Of a stretch of 39,716 nucleotides of DNA, positions 16,593 to 25,901 are shown piece by piece. The translations under genes were made by a program, and so were the position numbers. This DNA comes from Pseudocolwellia sp. AS88 (GTDB taxonomy: Bacteria > Pseudomonadota > Gammaproteobacteria > Enterobacterales > Alteromonadaceae). The DNA lies in assembly GCF_030551755.1 (NCBI RefSeq), contig NZ_JAUPEC010000031.1, forward strand, positions 1-39,716, written 5' to 3'. How positions within the stretch are numbered: position 1 is the first letter of the stretch; each line of letters opens with the position of its first letter. The notes beneath the pieces are model-generated. The model did not search any database. It was not told where the DNA came from and saw only the letters and a program-made list of their open reading frames with translations.

Positions 16593-18359
16593 TTAACTGA
16601 GTGTTAATCCTGAACTATCAATTTCTATAGTTGCACTTGCCTTGCGAGAATTTAGTTCGCTATATTCACTTGATAGAATATTATCGACAAAATGCCACTC
16701 GGCTTGTGTTTCCGTTGGAGTGAAGGTTACCGTGAGAAACCCTCGATCTGTTAAATTAGCGTACTTTAGTCCTTCAATTAAATAAACAAGTCCGGCTTCG
16801 GTACTTGCCGCTGTTTCATCAGTTAAACCTAAATAATACTCAAGCCCTGGCGATGTTACCGATGATGTTGCTAATTCATAGCCAACGATTGTGCCTTCAT
16901 TATTAGATAATTCACTTGCCCATGCGTTGTGTGTATCTCCTGCTAGAACAACCAGATTTTTAGATGCTGAATTAAAAATATCTAAAATTTTATCTCTTTC
17001 TCCAGCATAACCATCCCAAGCGTCTAAGTTATATGGTAAGTAAGGAAGAGATAACTGTGCAATCACTTCACTGGTTAGCTTATTTGAATTAGCAATAACG
17101 TAGTCTATTTCATCAGATGTTAAGCTGGTGTCGCCATTTGCATAACGAGTTGCTAATGCAGCAAGAGCACCAAGTTCAGCATAATCAGTTGTACTCATCA
17201 CACCTAATGCAACTGCACCAGGGAGCTTCATTTCACCCATTAGCACTTGCTGGCCTAAAACCTGCCAACGACTGTCACTCGCTGTTACTTTGTCTTCAAG
17301 CCATTGCAACTGTTCAACACCTAGCATGGTGCGATCACTATGATATAAATCGTTATTATAATCAGACTCATTAAACTCGTTTGTTGCTGAATCGAAATAT
17401 CCGGTGAATGACATTTGTTCATCGCGAGCTAATACGCGTGTATCTAGCATATGTAAATCCACCAGATCACCAAAAGAAAAACTACGATATATTTCCTCAT
17501 AATTACCTTCGCTCCAAGGGCGTATTGGTAACCATTCGAAATAAGCTTGTAGAGCAGCTAACTTTCTCTCTTCAAAACTGCCTTCGTCATCAGTATGATT
17601 TTCTGCGCCATTACGCCAAGTATCGTTAGCTACTTCATGATCATCCCAAACTGTAATAAAAGGGACAAGCATATGCAGTAATTGTAAATTTTCATCTGTT
17701 CTATATTGTGCATAACGAGTTCGATAATCGCTCAAACTGAATAACTCTGTTGCTGGTAATACTTGACGATTTAGTTGCTCTGCATTGTCACTACCATATT
17801 CAGTTCTAGCATATTCATAAATATAATCACCCAAGTGTACGACTGCATCTAAATCATTTTGCTGAGCTGCTAAATGATAAACATTAAAATGTCCTGTTGG
17901 ATAATTACTACAAGACATAACTGCAAGCTTAACTGAACTAGGTGAACCACTAACTAAGGTTTTTGTTTTGCCAACAACAGAGACTATGTCATTACAAATA
18001 AATCGATAATAATACGTTGTACCAGCAGCTAAGCCTATAGCATCTACCTTAACGGTATAGTCACTTTCTGCACTTGTCGTTGTATTTCCAGTTGTAATTA
18101 ATGTTGAAAAGGCTTCGTCAGTCGCTATCTCCCAAGATACTGTAAAAATACCTTCAGATTGAGGAGTGATTCGTGTCCAGATAATTACTGCATCGGCAAG
18201 AGGATCACCACTTGCAACACCATGAACAAAGTTAACACCAATATTAGCGGCACTATTATTACTACTACCACACCCCATAAGTCCGTGAGAGATTACGGCA
18301 GCACCGACACCTTTTGCTGATAGGACAAGAAAATCTCTTCGTGTAATGGAACGCACCAT
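16593..18359 (-). CDS. phoD: PhoD-type alkaline phosphatase/phosphodiesterase, Tat-exported
   Basis: 588 residues. The N-terminus has a Tat signal with the twin-arginine motif ITRRDFL and a possible lipobox (LMGC), so export folded with its metal cofactor is likely. A PhoD N-terminal domain (FVHGVASGDPLADAVIIWTR) precedes the metallophosphatase domain with metal-ligand motifs SCSNYPTG, HLGDYIYEY, WDDHEVANDTW and AGDTHNAW. Enzymes of this family release phosphate from phosphodiesters and monoesters, using calcium and iron. A strong ribosome site (AAGGAG) supports the start. It stands alone, and no Pho box was confirmed. The symbol is used in the family sense. Confidence 0.9.
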   Translation of the reverse strand: MVRSITRRDFLVLSAKGVGAAVISHGLMGCGSSNNSAANIGVNFVHGVASGDPLADAVIIWTRITPQSEGIFTVSWEIATDEAFSTLITTGNTTTSAESDYTVKVDAIGLAAGTTYYYRFICNDIVSVVGKTKTLVSGSPSSVKLAVMSCSNYPTGHFNVYHLAAQQNDLDAVVHLGDYIYEYARTEYGSDNAEQLNRQVLPATELFSLSDYRTRYAQYRTDENLQLLHMLVPFITVWDDHEVANDTWRNGAENHTDDEGSFEERKLAALQAYFEWLPIRPWSEGNYEEIYRSFSFGDLVDLHMLDTRVLARDEQMSFTGYFDSATNEFNESDYNNDLYHSDRTMLGVEQLQWLEDKVTASDSRWQVLGQQVLMGEMKLPGAVALGVMSTTDYAELGALAALATRYANGDTSLTSDEIDYVIANSNKLTSEVIAQLSLPYLPYNLDAWDGYAGERDKILDIFNSASKNLVVLAGDTHNAWASELSNNEGTIVGYELATSSVTSPGLEYYLGLTDETAASTEAGLVYLIEGLKYANLTDRGFLTVTFTPTETQAEWHFVDNILSSEYSELNSRKASATIEIDSSGLTLS

Positions 18360-18410
18360 TATTACTCCTTTGTATGCTTCTACATATATTTTTAGCGGAT
18401 AAAAAACTTA

Positions 18411-18591
18411 AGGTCTGTTGATCTTTCAGGGTTAAATGAACCCAAAGGGCAGTATGTGTTTGGTATACCTAACTTTGGACAGACAGGGCGTTATTGTCTG
18501 TCCGAGTAGCCTGCTACACGTCACATACTCTGCCTTGTCTAAATATCAAATACCTTGCTGTAAAACCAACCTCAAAAGTTCAACAGACCCT
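18411..18591. mobile_element. MITE-like palindromic element of a second family (about 181 bp)
   Basis: Ends AGGTCTGTTGATCTTT (left) and, read inward from the right, AGGGTCTGTTGAACTTT form terminal inverted repeats. Inside are nested dyads: AGTATGTG / CACATACT, and GGACAGACA / TGTCTGTCC (18477-18503 region). No ORF and no clear target duplication. It sits upstream of the phoD start, between two minus-strand units. Confidence 0.7.
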
Positions 18592-18700
18592 AGTGTATTT
18601 ATGTAAGATGACAGTTTGATTATGGTGAGATGATGGTTTTTTTGGTGTTAATAAATAAATTATCGTTTAAAAATATTTATTGCTTAAAACCTTCAAACAT

Positions 18701-18727
18701 AAAAAAGCCTGTGTTATCACAGGCTTT
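18701..18727 (-). terminator. rho-independent terminator of the RND operon
   Basis: 10-bp stem AAAGCCTGTG / CACAGGCTTT (18704-18713 and 18718-18727) with a 4-nt loop. Read on the minus strand it ends in a run of six T's, right after the RND gene. Confidence 0.88.
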
Positions 18728-18757
18728 CTAATTCAATTTTAAATCAAGCTCAAAACT

Positions 18758-21700
18758 TTACGTTTTAGGAATAAACTTAATTTTATACAACACTGTAAAT
18801 AACACAGGTACAACAATTAAGGTGAGGATGGTTGCGAAGCCTAAACCAAACATGATCGTTACTGCCATCGATTCAAAAAACACATCAAACAATAACGGTA
18901 TCATACCTAAAATAGTTGTAATTGCTGCCATAGCAACAGGTCGTACGCGACTAACTGCTGAGTCAAATACGGCATTGTAAGGTTCTTTACCTTCAGATAG
19001 CTCTAAATTGATTTGGTCAACGAGTACAATACCATTTTTAATTAACATACCTGACAAGCTTAACAAGCCTAATAAAGCCATAAAGCTAAATGGTGCGCCC
19101 ATCACTAATAAACCTGTAGATACACCAATTAATGCCAACGGTACAGTTGCCCAAATAACCAGCGGGGCTTTAATTGAGTTAAACAATAATACGGTAATCG
19201 CAAACATCACTAAGTAACCTAAAGGTAGCCCACCAAATAATGCAGCTTGAGCATTTTTAGATGACTCATATTCTCCACCCCATTCAAAAGAATAACCTTG
19301 AGGTAATGATATGTCTTCGATAGGCGCTTTAACTCGGCTAAATAAACTCGCTGCGGTTTCATCACCCAGTACATCGTGATCTGCCATTACTGTGATAGTG
19401 CGTTTTCTATCACGTCGCATGATCAGCGAATCTTCCCAGTCGGTTTCAAAACCATTTATGACTTGGGTAATAGGTACATGTTTACCCGATGAAGCGCTAT
19501 AAACTTGCAGTTCAGGCAGGGTATCTATGTTTAAACGTTCTTCTTTTGGTGCACGAGCCACAATAGGCAATAACTTAGTACCTTCACGATACAAGCCTAC
19601 TTGTTGCCCTGAGAAGTTAGTAAGTAAAAGCTCATCAATATCATGCTTAGTTACACCAACTCTACGACCCATGGCTTCGTTAAATTGCGGACGAATAACT
19701 TTGGTACGTTCGCGCCAATCATGTCGAATATTAAAGGCTTTTCCGTCAGTTTTTAATACCTCAGAGGCTTGCATAGCTAAGTTTCTTAGCACATCAGGAT
19801 CTGGGCCTGAGAATCGAGCTTCAATTTTAGCATCGGTGGTTGGGCCTATTTCCATCGCCTTAACTTTAAACTGAGCTTGCGGATAATTATTGCTAACATA
19901 AGTGCGAATATTCACCATAACTTCAGGTAAGGCTTCCCTGTTTTCAACTCTAATAATAAGCTGACCAAAAGCTGCATAGGACTTTTCTGGCGCGTAAGTT
20001 AGCATAAAGCGAGGTGCACCTCGGCCAACGGTAGAGGTTATTTGAGTCACGTTATCTTGCTTCAACAAATACGCTTGTATCGACTCAATATCTTTTTGTG
20101 TTTCTCTAATATCTGAACCTTGAAAGCGCCAGTAATCTAAATAAAACATTGGGGTATTCGATTTAGGGAAGAACGACTGTTTTACCTGCCCAAAGCCAAT
20201 AACCGATACAACAAATAAAGCTAACATCATTAATAAGGTGATTGCTCTGTGTTTCATTGAAAGGGTTAATATTGCTTTGTATCCAGTAAATATAGCACCT
20301 TTGTATGGGTCTTCATTCGACTGATTTTGTTCAGATGAGCCATCAGCATTGTTATCTTTTTGCACCGTTTCTTTAAACATAATGTTGGCAAAGAAAGGGG
20401 TTAGTGTAATAGCAGTAACCCAGCTTAATAACAACGAAATAAGTAGCACCCAAAATAGACTACCGGCAAATTCACCTGTCGCGTCAGACGATAAACCAAT
20501 TGGTGCAAAAGCAGCAATCGCAATAACGGTAGCACCTAAAAGCGGTAAGTTGGTTTGTGATGTAATGCTTAACGAGGCCTGAAGTTTGGTTTGACCTTTT
20601 TTCATACCGATGAGAATACCTTCGGTGACAACAATGGCGTTATCCACCAGCATCCCTAGCGCAATTATAAGAGCACCTAATGATATACGTTGTAAATCGA
20701 TACTAAACAGGTTCATGAAGATGAAAGTGCCGAGTACTGTTAACAATAATATGATGCCAATGAGTATGCCGGTTTTTACACCCATAAATATTAGCAACAC
20801 TGCAATAACAATAGTGATAGCTTCTACTAAACTTACCATGAAGTTTTGCATAGAATTATCAACTTCAGCAGGTTGGTTATAAACGTTAGCTACCTCTAAA
20901 CCAATGGGGCGAAAGCTTTCTAGTTCTTTAATTCTTTCTTCAATATGTTTACCTATATCAACAACATTAACACCAGAAGCAAAAGATACTCCTAGCAGTA
21001 AGGCTTGCTTATTGTTGTAGTTGGTAATGTTGAATGGAACTTCGGCATAGTCTCGACTAATGGTTGCCACATCACCCAAATAAACTAGCTCAGAAGCGCC
21101 AGGGTTAGATATGATCAAACCTTCTAATTCTTTTACCGTTTGAAATTCGCCAGTAGGGTGCAAGCGAATGTATTCAGTTCCAATTTTAACTCGCCCTGAA
21201 TTAGATACTTGGTTTTGAGTTTGTAATAATTGGTATATTCGGCTTGATGAAATACCTAAAGCTGCAAGTTTATTGCGCGTAATTTCAACAACGATTTGTT
21301 CTTGTTGTTCGCCCGCAACACTCACTTTACCTACGCCTTTCATTAATACTAGTTCACGGCGTAAATAGTCTGAGTAATCTTTTAGTTCTTCGTAACTATA
21401 ACCATCTCCACTGATTGCAAGTAATACACCAAACACATCACCAAAGTCGTCAATAACAGTAGGCGTATTTACACCGGGTGGGAGCTGAGGTTTTAGATCG
21501 TTAATTTTTCGTCTTAACTCATCCCAAATCTGTTTCAAATCATCTTTGCGATAGTTAGGTTTCATCTCTACAACAATTTGAGAAAAGCCAGCGCTTGAAA
21601 TAGAGGTAACAAATTTTACATAGGGCAGTTGCTGAATTGCATTTTCGATAGGATAGCTAACTTCTTCTTCGACCTGGCTAGGCGAAGCTCCGGGATAGCT

Positions 21701-21847
21701 AGTGGTTACCATAGCCATTTTTAAGGTGAATTCAGGATCTTCTAATCGGCCCAAACCGTTGTAAGCGACAATTCCGCCAAAAAGCAGAATAAGCGCAAAC
21801 ATCCAACTGGTTACGCTATTGTTGATAGAGTACTCTGTAAGTTTCAT
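18758..21847 (-). CDS. RND efflux transporter, inner-membrane permease
   Basis: 1029 residues, a full-length HAE1/AcrB-like RND pump with 12 membrane helices and two large periplasmic loops. Visible marks are the N-terminal FALILLFGGIVAY helix 1, the porter region SYPGASPSQVEEEVSYPIE, the proton-relay helix 4 LGMLVDNAIVVTEG, and the matching second half GMLIKNGIVLVDQ. It uses the proton gradient to drive compounds from periplasm or membrane to the outside with an adaptor and an outer-membrane channel. No channel gene is adjacent, so a TolC-type partner elsewhere is implied. It starts directly after the adaptor stop (TAAATG). The substrate is unknown. Confidence 0.93.
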   Translation of the reverse strand: MKLTEYSINNSVTSWMFALILLFGGIVAYNGLGRLEDPEFTLKMAMVTTSYPGASPSQVEEEVSYPIENAIQQLPYVKFVTSISSAGFSQIVVEMKPNYRKDDLKQIWDELRRKINDLKPQLPPGVNTPTVIDDFGDVFGVLLAISGDGYSYEELKDYSDYLRRELVLMKGVGKVSVAGEQQEQIVVEITRNKLAALGISSSRIYQLLQTQNQVSNSGRVKIGTEYIRLHPTGEFQTVKELEGLIISNPGASELVYLGDVATISRDYAEVPFNITNYNNKQALLLGVSFASGVNVVDIGKHIEERIKELESFRPIGLEVANVYNQPAEVDNSMQNFMVSLVEAITIVIAVLLIFMGVKTGILIGIILLLTVLGTFIFMNLFSIDLQRISLGALIIALGMLVDNAIVVTEGILIGMKKGQTKLQASLSITSQTNLPLLGATVIAIAAFAPIGLSSDATGEFAGSLFWVLLISLLLSWVTAITLTPFFANIMFKETVQKDNNADGSSEQNQSNEDPYKGAIFTGYKAILTLSMKHRAITLLMMLALFVVSVIGFGQVKQSFFPKSNTPMFYLDYWRFQGSDIRETQKDIESIQAYLLKQDNVTQITSTVGRGAPRFMLTYAPEKSYAAFGQLIIRVENREALPEVMVNIRTYVSNNYPQAQFKVKAMEIGPTTDAKIEARFSGPDPDVLRNLAMQASEVLKTDGKAFNIRHDWRERTKVIRPQFNEAMGRRVGVTKHDIDELLLTNFSGQQVGLYREGTKLLPIVARAPKEERLNIDTLPELQVYSASSGKHVPITQVINGFETDWEDSLIMRRDRKRTITVMADHDVLGDETAASLFSRVKAPIEDISLPQGYSFEWGGEYESSKNAQAALFGGLPLGYLVMFAITVLLFNSIKAPLVIWATVPLALIGVSTGLLVMGAPFSFMALLGLLSLSGMLIKNGIVLVDQINLELSEGKEPYNAVFDSAVSRVRPVAMAAITTILGMIPLLFDVFFESMAVTIMFGLGFATILTLIVVPVLFTVLYKIKFIPKT

Positions 21848-22948
21848 TTATAAGCCCTTTTCACGATTCCAAGGGCGAACTTCCATGCCTTCAGTTAAAA
21901 AATGACTGCCTGCAGATACGATTTTATCGCCTGAGGTAATACCTGAAAGTACTTGAATACCATTACTTTTTAATTCGCCTACTTCAACTTCTACACGCGT
22001 TACTTTGTTGGTATTTGGGTCTAACTTCCAAACAAACTTTTTATGACTTTCTAATGTTTTATCTTCTGGAGAAAACACAGAGCTTACCGGAACAATAAAT
22101 TGCTTAACGTTGTATTTTATAATTTGAGAAAGATCGATACGTATATTGGCCGACATCCCCGGTAATACATTAAAGCTTTCTGGGGTAGGTAACGAGAAAA
22201 CAACTTTATAAGTAAGCGTTGAAGGATCTGCTTGGGTATCAAACTCTTTAATGGTGGCTAAAAACTCTTCGTCAGGATGAGAGTCAAAGATTACAGTCGG
22301 ATTATGAGTCGCATCTTTATCAATACGAGAGAAAATATTCTCAGGTATTTGAATTGAAATATCGACTAAATCACGTGTTTGTAAATGCACGATAGATTGC
22401 TTTGCTTGAATATGATCAAACTTTTCAATAAATACTTTTGATATATTGCCTGAAAAGGGAGCTCGTAGATTTGTATATTCTAAATCGCTTTTAGCTACTT
22501 TTAATGAAGAAAGGGCAACACCTAAGTTCGCTTTAGCTTCATCGTATCCAGCTTGAGAGCCTAGTTTACGATCTAACAACAACTTAGCTTGGTCAAACTT
22601 CGACTTAGCAAGGTCGTATCGAGCTTGTTTATCATCAATTTGTAGCTCGAAATCTTTAGGATCTAAACGCGCGATAATATCGCCTTTTTTAACTGTGGTA
22701 CCTGGCTTAACTTTAAAATCGATTACTTGCCCACTGACCCTGAAGGCTAATTTTGAATCGGCATTGGCCTCTACTTCACCAGGGAAATTACGAATAGCTT
22801 GTGTTGAAGGATCTGCAACGGTAAATATTTTAGCGGGACGTATAAGATCCGCTGACTTTTCGTCAGACACTGCACTATCACATCCAGCTAGTAGCGTAAT
22901 AGCCATTGTTAACATTATAAAGGGTGATTTATGAACAGTAAAAAACAT
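21848..22948 (-). CDS. RND efflux periplasmic adaptor (membrane fusion protein), lipoprotein
   Basis: 366 residues of the HlyD/AcrA-like family. A lipoprotein signal with lipobox LLAGC anchors it, probably to the inner membrane. A biotinyl-lipoyl-like half (GQVIDFKVKPGTTVKKGDII), a coiled-coil hairpin (about 95-145), the second lipoyl half (NLRAPFSGNISKVFI) and beta-barrel domains follow. It bridges the RND pump and an outer-membrane channel. GAGGTAAC before the ATG supports the start. It is in one operon with the pump and divergent from a LysR gene. Confidence 0.92.
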   Translation of the reverse strand: MFFTVHKSPFIMLTMAITLLAGCDSAVSDEKSADLIRPAKIFTVADPSTQAIRNFPGEVEANADSKLAFRVSGQVIDFKVKPGTTVKKGDIIARLDPKDFELQIDDKQARYDLAKSKFDQAKLLLDRKLGSQAGYDEAKANLGVALSSLKVAKSDLEYTNLRAPFSGNISKVFIEKFDHIQAKQSIVHLQTRDLVDISIQIPENIFSRIDKDATHNPTVIFDSHPDEEFLATIKEFDTQADPSTLTYKVVFSLPTPESFNVLPGMSANIRIDLSQIIKYNVKQFIVPVSSVFSPEDKTLESHKKFVWKLDPNTNKVTRVEVEVGELKSNGIQVLSGITSGDKIVSAGSHFLTEGMEVRPWNREKGL

Positions 22949-23076
22949 AGTTACCTCAAGGGTTAAGCGAGTATAAAGTTTTTCTCGATGGTTAAATTAT
23001 AGCTGCTGTAAGTAAATAAAAATATTTATATAAATTAATTAAGATCTTCAATTAAATTGATATAGTTTGGTCGGTT

Positions 23077-23094
23077 AATGTTAAAGTTAACATT
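23077..23094. promoter_or_regulatory. candidate LysR operator between the RND operon and its regulator
   Basis: Perfect dyad AATGTTAA-AG-TTAACATT in the 243-bp divergent intergenic region, about 98 bp before the regulator ATG and 129 bp before the adaptor ATG. A LysR-type binding site is the natural reading. Confidence 0.5.
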
Positions 23095-23191
23095 GAAACT
23101 ATGATCGCAATCAATTGTTAAGTTAATGAGTCAATTAAATAAAAAGTTATGTTAGAAGTTAAGCACTAAAACAAAGATTTAGGTAGAAATA

Positions 23192-24064
23192 ATGACATTA
23201 GATCAAATTAAAACTTTATGCTGCATCGTTGAATGCGGCACATTAAAAAAAGCTGCCGAGCAATTGCATAAAACTCAGCCTGCATTATCTATGTCGTTAA
23301 AAAAGTTAGAGGATGAATATGGCTTTCAATTACTCACCCGTGATAACTATAGATTAACACTTACCGAGGCAGGAAAGTCTTTTTATTACAAAGCGAAAGA
23401 GTTAATGCAATCTGCGTCACAATTAAATTCATTAGGTGAACATTTAGGTAAAGGTAATGAAGCTAAAATTCGCATAGGTTACGATGTTACTTGTCCAATA
23501 TCACATATATTAAGGGTATTAAAACAATGCCAAGAGCAATTTCCATATACAGAAATTGAATTAATTGGTGGTACGCGATTTGGCGCTTTAGAATTACTAA
23601 AAAAAGAAGAAATTGATTTAGCGATTAACCCTTGGTGGCCAACTCTATATGGTTTAGGTGATTTAGAGTCATTACCCATTTCAAATTTTAATATTATTTT
23701 AGTCGCCACGCCAGAGTTATTTCCTAACTATAAAAGCATAAACATTAGCGATTTGAAAAAAGAAGTGCATCTTAATATTAAAGAGAGTGATTTAAGTATT
23801 GATACACATGATTTAATGCTGCTTAAAGGTAGCAGACAGTGGCGAACTAAAGACGGTTACACACTTAAGAATATGTTAGTGGAAGGTTTAGGCTGGGGTT
23901 ATATACCCGAATTTTTTATAGCGGATGAGCTAAAATCAGGTAAGTTAATTAGGCTAAAACCGGACGGACTTGAATATGCTATCAGTGGTGAAATTCGTAT
24001 CATCAAAAGAAAGCAGTACACTTTAGGTCCGGTTTCTAGCACTATTTGGAACGAGTTTTTATAA
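23192..24064 (+). CDS. LysR-family regulator divergent from the RND efflux operon
   Basis: 290 residues. The HTH is at about 1-60 (LKKAAEQLHKTQPALSMSLKK), with an effector domain from about 90. The arrangement (divergent from adaptor and pump, a dyad in between) suggests it controls the efflux operon. The effector domain is weakly recognisable and the inducer unknown. It ends at a convergent terminator shared with maoP. Confidence 0.88.
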   Translation: MTLDQIKTLCCIVECGTLKKAAEQLHKTQPALSMSLKKLEDEYGFQLLTRDNYRLTLTEAGKSFYYKAKELMQSASQLNSLGEHLGKGNEAKIRIGYDVTCPISHILRVLKQCQEQFPYTEIELIGGTRFGALELLKKEEIDLAINPWWPTLYGLGDLESLPISNFNIILVATPELFPNYKSINISDLKKEVHLNIKESDLSIDTHDLMLLKGSRQWRTKDGYTLKNMLVEGLGWGYIPEFFIADELKSGKLIRLKPDGLEYAISGEIRIIKRKQYTLGPVSSTIWNEFL

Positions 24065-24097
24065 AATTGAGCTAACTAATCAGCTATTAGCTCAATT
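24065..24097. terminator. bidirectional terminator between lysR and maoP
   Basis: Perfect 11-bp stem AATTGAGCTAA / TTAGCTCAATT (24065-24075 and 24087-24097) with an 11-nt loop, in the 37-bp gap between converging genes. It starts right after the lysR stop. Confidence 0.75.
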
Positions 24098-24101
24098 CTA
24101 T

Positions 24102-24497
24102 TTATTCATCGTCAACCATTATCGAACTATCAATTTCTACATCATCTACTTCGACTTCTTCTTCCTCTTCTTCCATCACAAGTTCGGCAGTGGCTATTTT
24201 TGTACTACCGTTCAAACTATGGAAAGGACGATAAGTGGTAAACTTTTTGTACTTTTGCCACAGTAACTCAACTTGTGTTTCGCCTTTGGTTTGCTGCTGA
24301 CACATATCAACAAAAGCTTGTTCTGTTTCGTTTTGTGGCTCGCTCTTACCTGATTCTAACGATGTTAATCGTCTTCCTACATTTGTAAGTAACTCTGATT
24401 CTGAAATATTGAAGTCGCCAGATTTCCTAAACCCACGTGGAAAATTAACGTCATCGTAAAATAAACCTTCCTGAATAAAACCGTGTATTAAAGTCAT
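24102..24497 (-). CDS. maoP: MaoP-like DUF413 protein (Ori macrodomain organiser)
   Basis: 131 residues. Residues about 12-95 match DUF413 (YifE/MaoP): FYDDVNFPRGFRKSGDF, then LTSLESGKSEPQNETEQAFV and WQKYKKFTTYRPFHSLNG. In E. coli MaoP, with its short site maoS next to the gene, keeps the Ori macrodomain organised. The C-terminal tail here is longer and very acidic (six Glu in a row, then VEVDDVEIDSS), unlike the short E. coli tail. It is divergent from an HdfR-like gene, the same pairing as in E. coli (yifE-hdfR), which supports both names. GAGG precedes the ATG. Confidence 0.88.
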   Translation of the reverse strand: MTLIHGFIQEGLFYDDVNFPRGFRKSGDFNISESELLTNVGRRLTSLESGKSEPQNETEQAFVDMCQQQTKGETQVELLWQKYKKFTTYRPFHSLNGSTKIATAELVMEEEEEEVEVDDVEIDSSIMVDDE

Positions 24498-24572
24498 AAT
24501 AACCTCTGTTGACAGTAGACATCTTTTCGCAGATTATGCGACTAACTAATTACCCTGTAAAATAAAAAATAA

Positions 24573-24587
24573 TTATCGTATCGATAA
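24573..24587. promoter_or_regulatory. dyad upstream of hdfR
   Basis: TTATCG-TAT-CGATAA, 10 bp before the hdfR ATG in the 100-bp maoP-hdfR gap. It may be an autoregulatory site. TCGCA-GATTA-TGCGA lies near 24524. A maoS site could also be in this gap, but I cannot identify it without the consensus. Confidence 0.4.
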
Positions 24588-24597
24588 GAGATATTGA

Positions 24598-25458
24598 ATG
24601 GATATCGAGTTATTTAAAACCTTTTTAGAAGTTAAAAAGTGTCGCCATTTTGGTAAGGCGGCTGAAAATTTGTATCTTACGCAAGCTGCCGTCAGTACTA
24701 GGATCCGTCAGCTAGAAAGTTATTTTGGAACGCCTTTATTAGAGCGCACCAGAAATAATATCCAGCTAACATTAGCAGGCGAGAAATTAGTTCCTCATGC
24801 TGAAATGCTTATTAATACTATGCGTGTTGCTAAGCAAGAAGTGTCGTTATCTTCTGAACAAATAGCGCAAATCTCTATCGCAGGTACGCCCAATACTTGG
24901 GATGTGTATGTACATGATGTCATTTCAAAAATTTATAATAATCAACCTCATATCAGTTTAGTAGCTGAAATATTATCGCGAGAGCAATTAACACGTCAGC
25001 TACTTGAGCGAACCTTAGATGTCGCTATTTTATTTGATCCGCCAAAAGTTAAAGAATTAAAAGTACATCCTTTACATATGTTTACCTTAATTCCTGTCAC
25101 TACATTTAAAGGTAAAGTTGAAACTCCAGCCGATGTTAAACGTTATATGATGATTGATTGGGGCACGAGCTTTATTCATTGGCATGCTAAAGAACTTAAA
25201 GGTATTTCAATTCCAGCAATGAGAACAAGTACTGCACGGATAGCGTTAGACTTAATGCTTGAGTGTGGAGGAACAGCGTATTTACCCGATATGTTGATTA
25301 AGCCTTTTGTTGCAAAAGGCAAGTTACATATAATTCAAAACTTACCCGTATTTGAACGAGAGATATTTAGTGCTATTCATCACGATAATGAAAATGAAGA
25401 AAGAATTTTAGAAATTAAAAAACTCTTTAAAAAATATGGAGCTAAAAATAAATCATAA
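24598..25458 (+). CDS. hdfR: HdfR-like LysR-family regulator
   Basis: 286 residues. The first 75 residues resemble E. coli HdfR closely (MDxELxKTFLEV, then RHFGxAAExLYLTQxAVSxRIRQLE and NNIxLTxAGEKLxPxAE). HdfR is known as an H-NS-dependent repressor of the flagellar master operon in E. coli; flhDC is generally absent from Alteromonadales, so the target here is probably different. The pairing with maoP is conserved. No terminator is obvious in the 240 bp after it. Confidence 0.85.
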   Translation: MDIELFKTFLEVKKCRHFGKAAENLYLTQAAVSTRIRQLESYFGTPLLERTRNNIQLTLAGEKLVPHAEMLINTMRVAKQEVSLSSEQIAQISIAGTPNTWDVYVHDVISKIYNNQPHISLVAEILSREQLTRQLLERTLDVAILFDPPKVKELKVHPLHMFTLIPVTTFKGKVETPADVKRYMMIDWGTSFIHWHAKELKGISIPAMRTSTARIALDLMLECGGTAYLPDMLIKPFVAKGKLHIIQNLPVFEREIFSAIHHDNENEERILEIKKLFKKYGAKNKS

Positions 25459-25580
25459 GTTAAAGGGATATAAACTTAGCTTTTAACCAACAGATAATGT
25501 GTCGTTTTAATCGTTTATATTAATAAGTAAACTATTGAAAAAATTATAATATTTTTTCATTTATAAAGATTCTTTACTTT

Positions 25581-25615
25581 TGCACGTTTAGTGCACATTC
25601 ATAAGTTACTATAAT
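25581..25615 (+). promoter_or_regulatory. candidate promoter and operator upstream of the sensor kinase gene
   Basis: TATAAT at 25610-25615. A dyad TGCAC-GTTTA-GTGCA at 25581-25595 covers the place of the -35. The MITE-like element (25703-25897) lies between this promoter and the kinase ATG, so the transcript would carry a ~195-nt foldable insert. Confidence 0.45.
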
Positions 25616-25702
25616 CTTATCAATGTTGTTCATTCGTCTATAGAAAGTACAACGCTCTTAATTCGCAGAGACAAACTGCAAGGTTCAGCTCAGAGATTAA
25701 CT

Positions 25703-25897
25703 AACCTGAACTTGGTTTAAGATGTTTTTAATTCATTGAAATTATTACTAATAAAATTTAACTTATACTCTGACTTGATAGTTTTTCTTTCTTCAAGGCA
25801 AATTTCGCGTCAATAGCTAGTCTATTGCAAGTAAATTTAACGATGAAGCAAGTAAAAGTAGTTGTTAGAGAAGAATATATTAAGTCGAGATCAGGTT
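25703..25897. mobile_element. MITE-like palindromic element, copy B (195 bp)
   Basis: Left end AACCTGAACTTGG (25703-25715) and right end TCGAGATCAGGTT (25885-25897), with a clean 4-bp duplication AACT on both sides (25699-25702 and 25898-25901). Same length as copy A and about 94% identical by eye. The duplication is followed directly by the kinase ATG, and AGG inside the right end (25893-25895) serves as its likely ribosome site. Confidence 0.88.
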
Positions 25898-25901
25898 AAC
25901 T

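Noticed and set aside
24498-24597. Assigning a maoS site in the maoP-hdfR gap
   Set aside because: I do not recall the E. coli site well enough to match it by eye, so no site is claimed.
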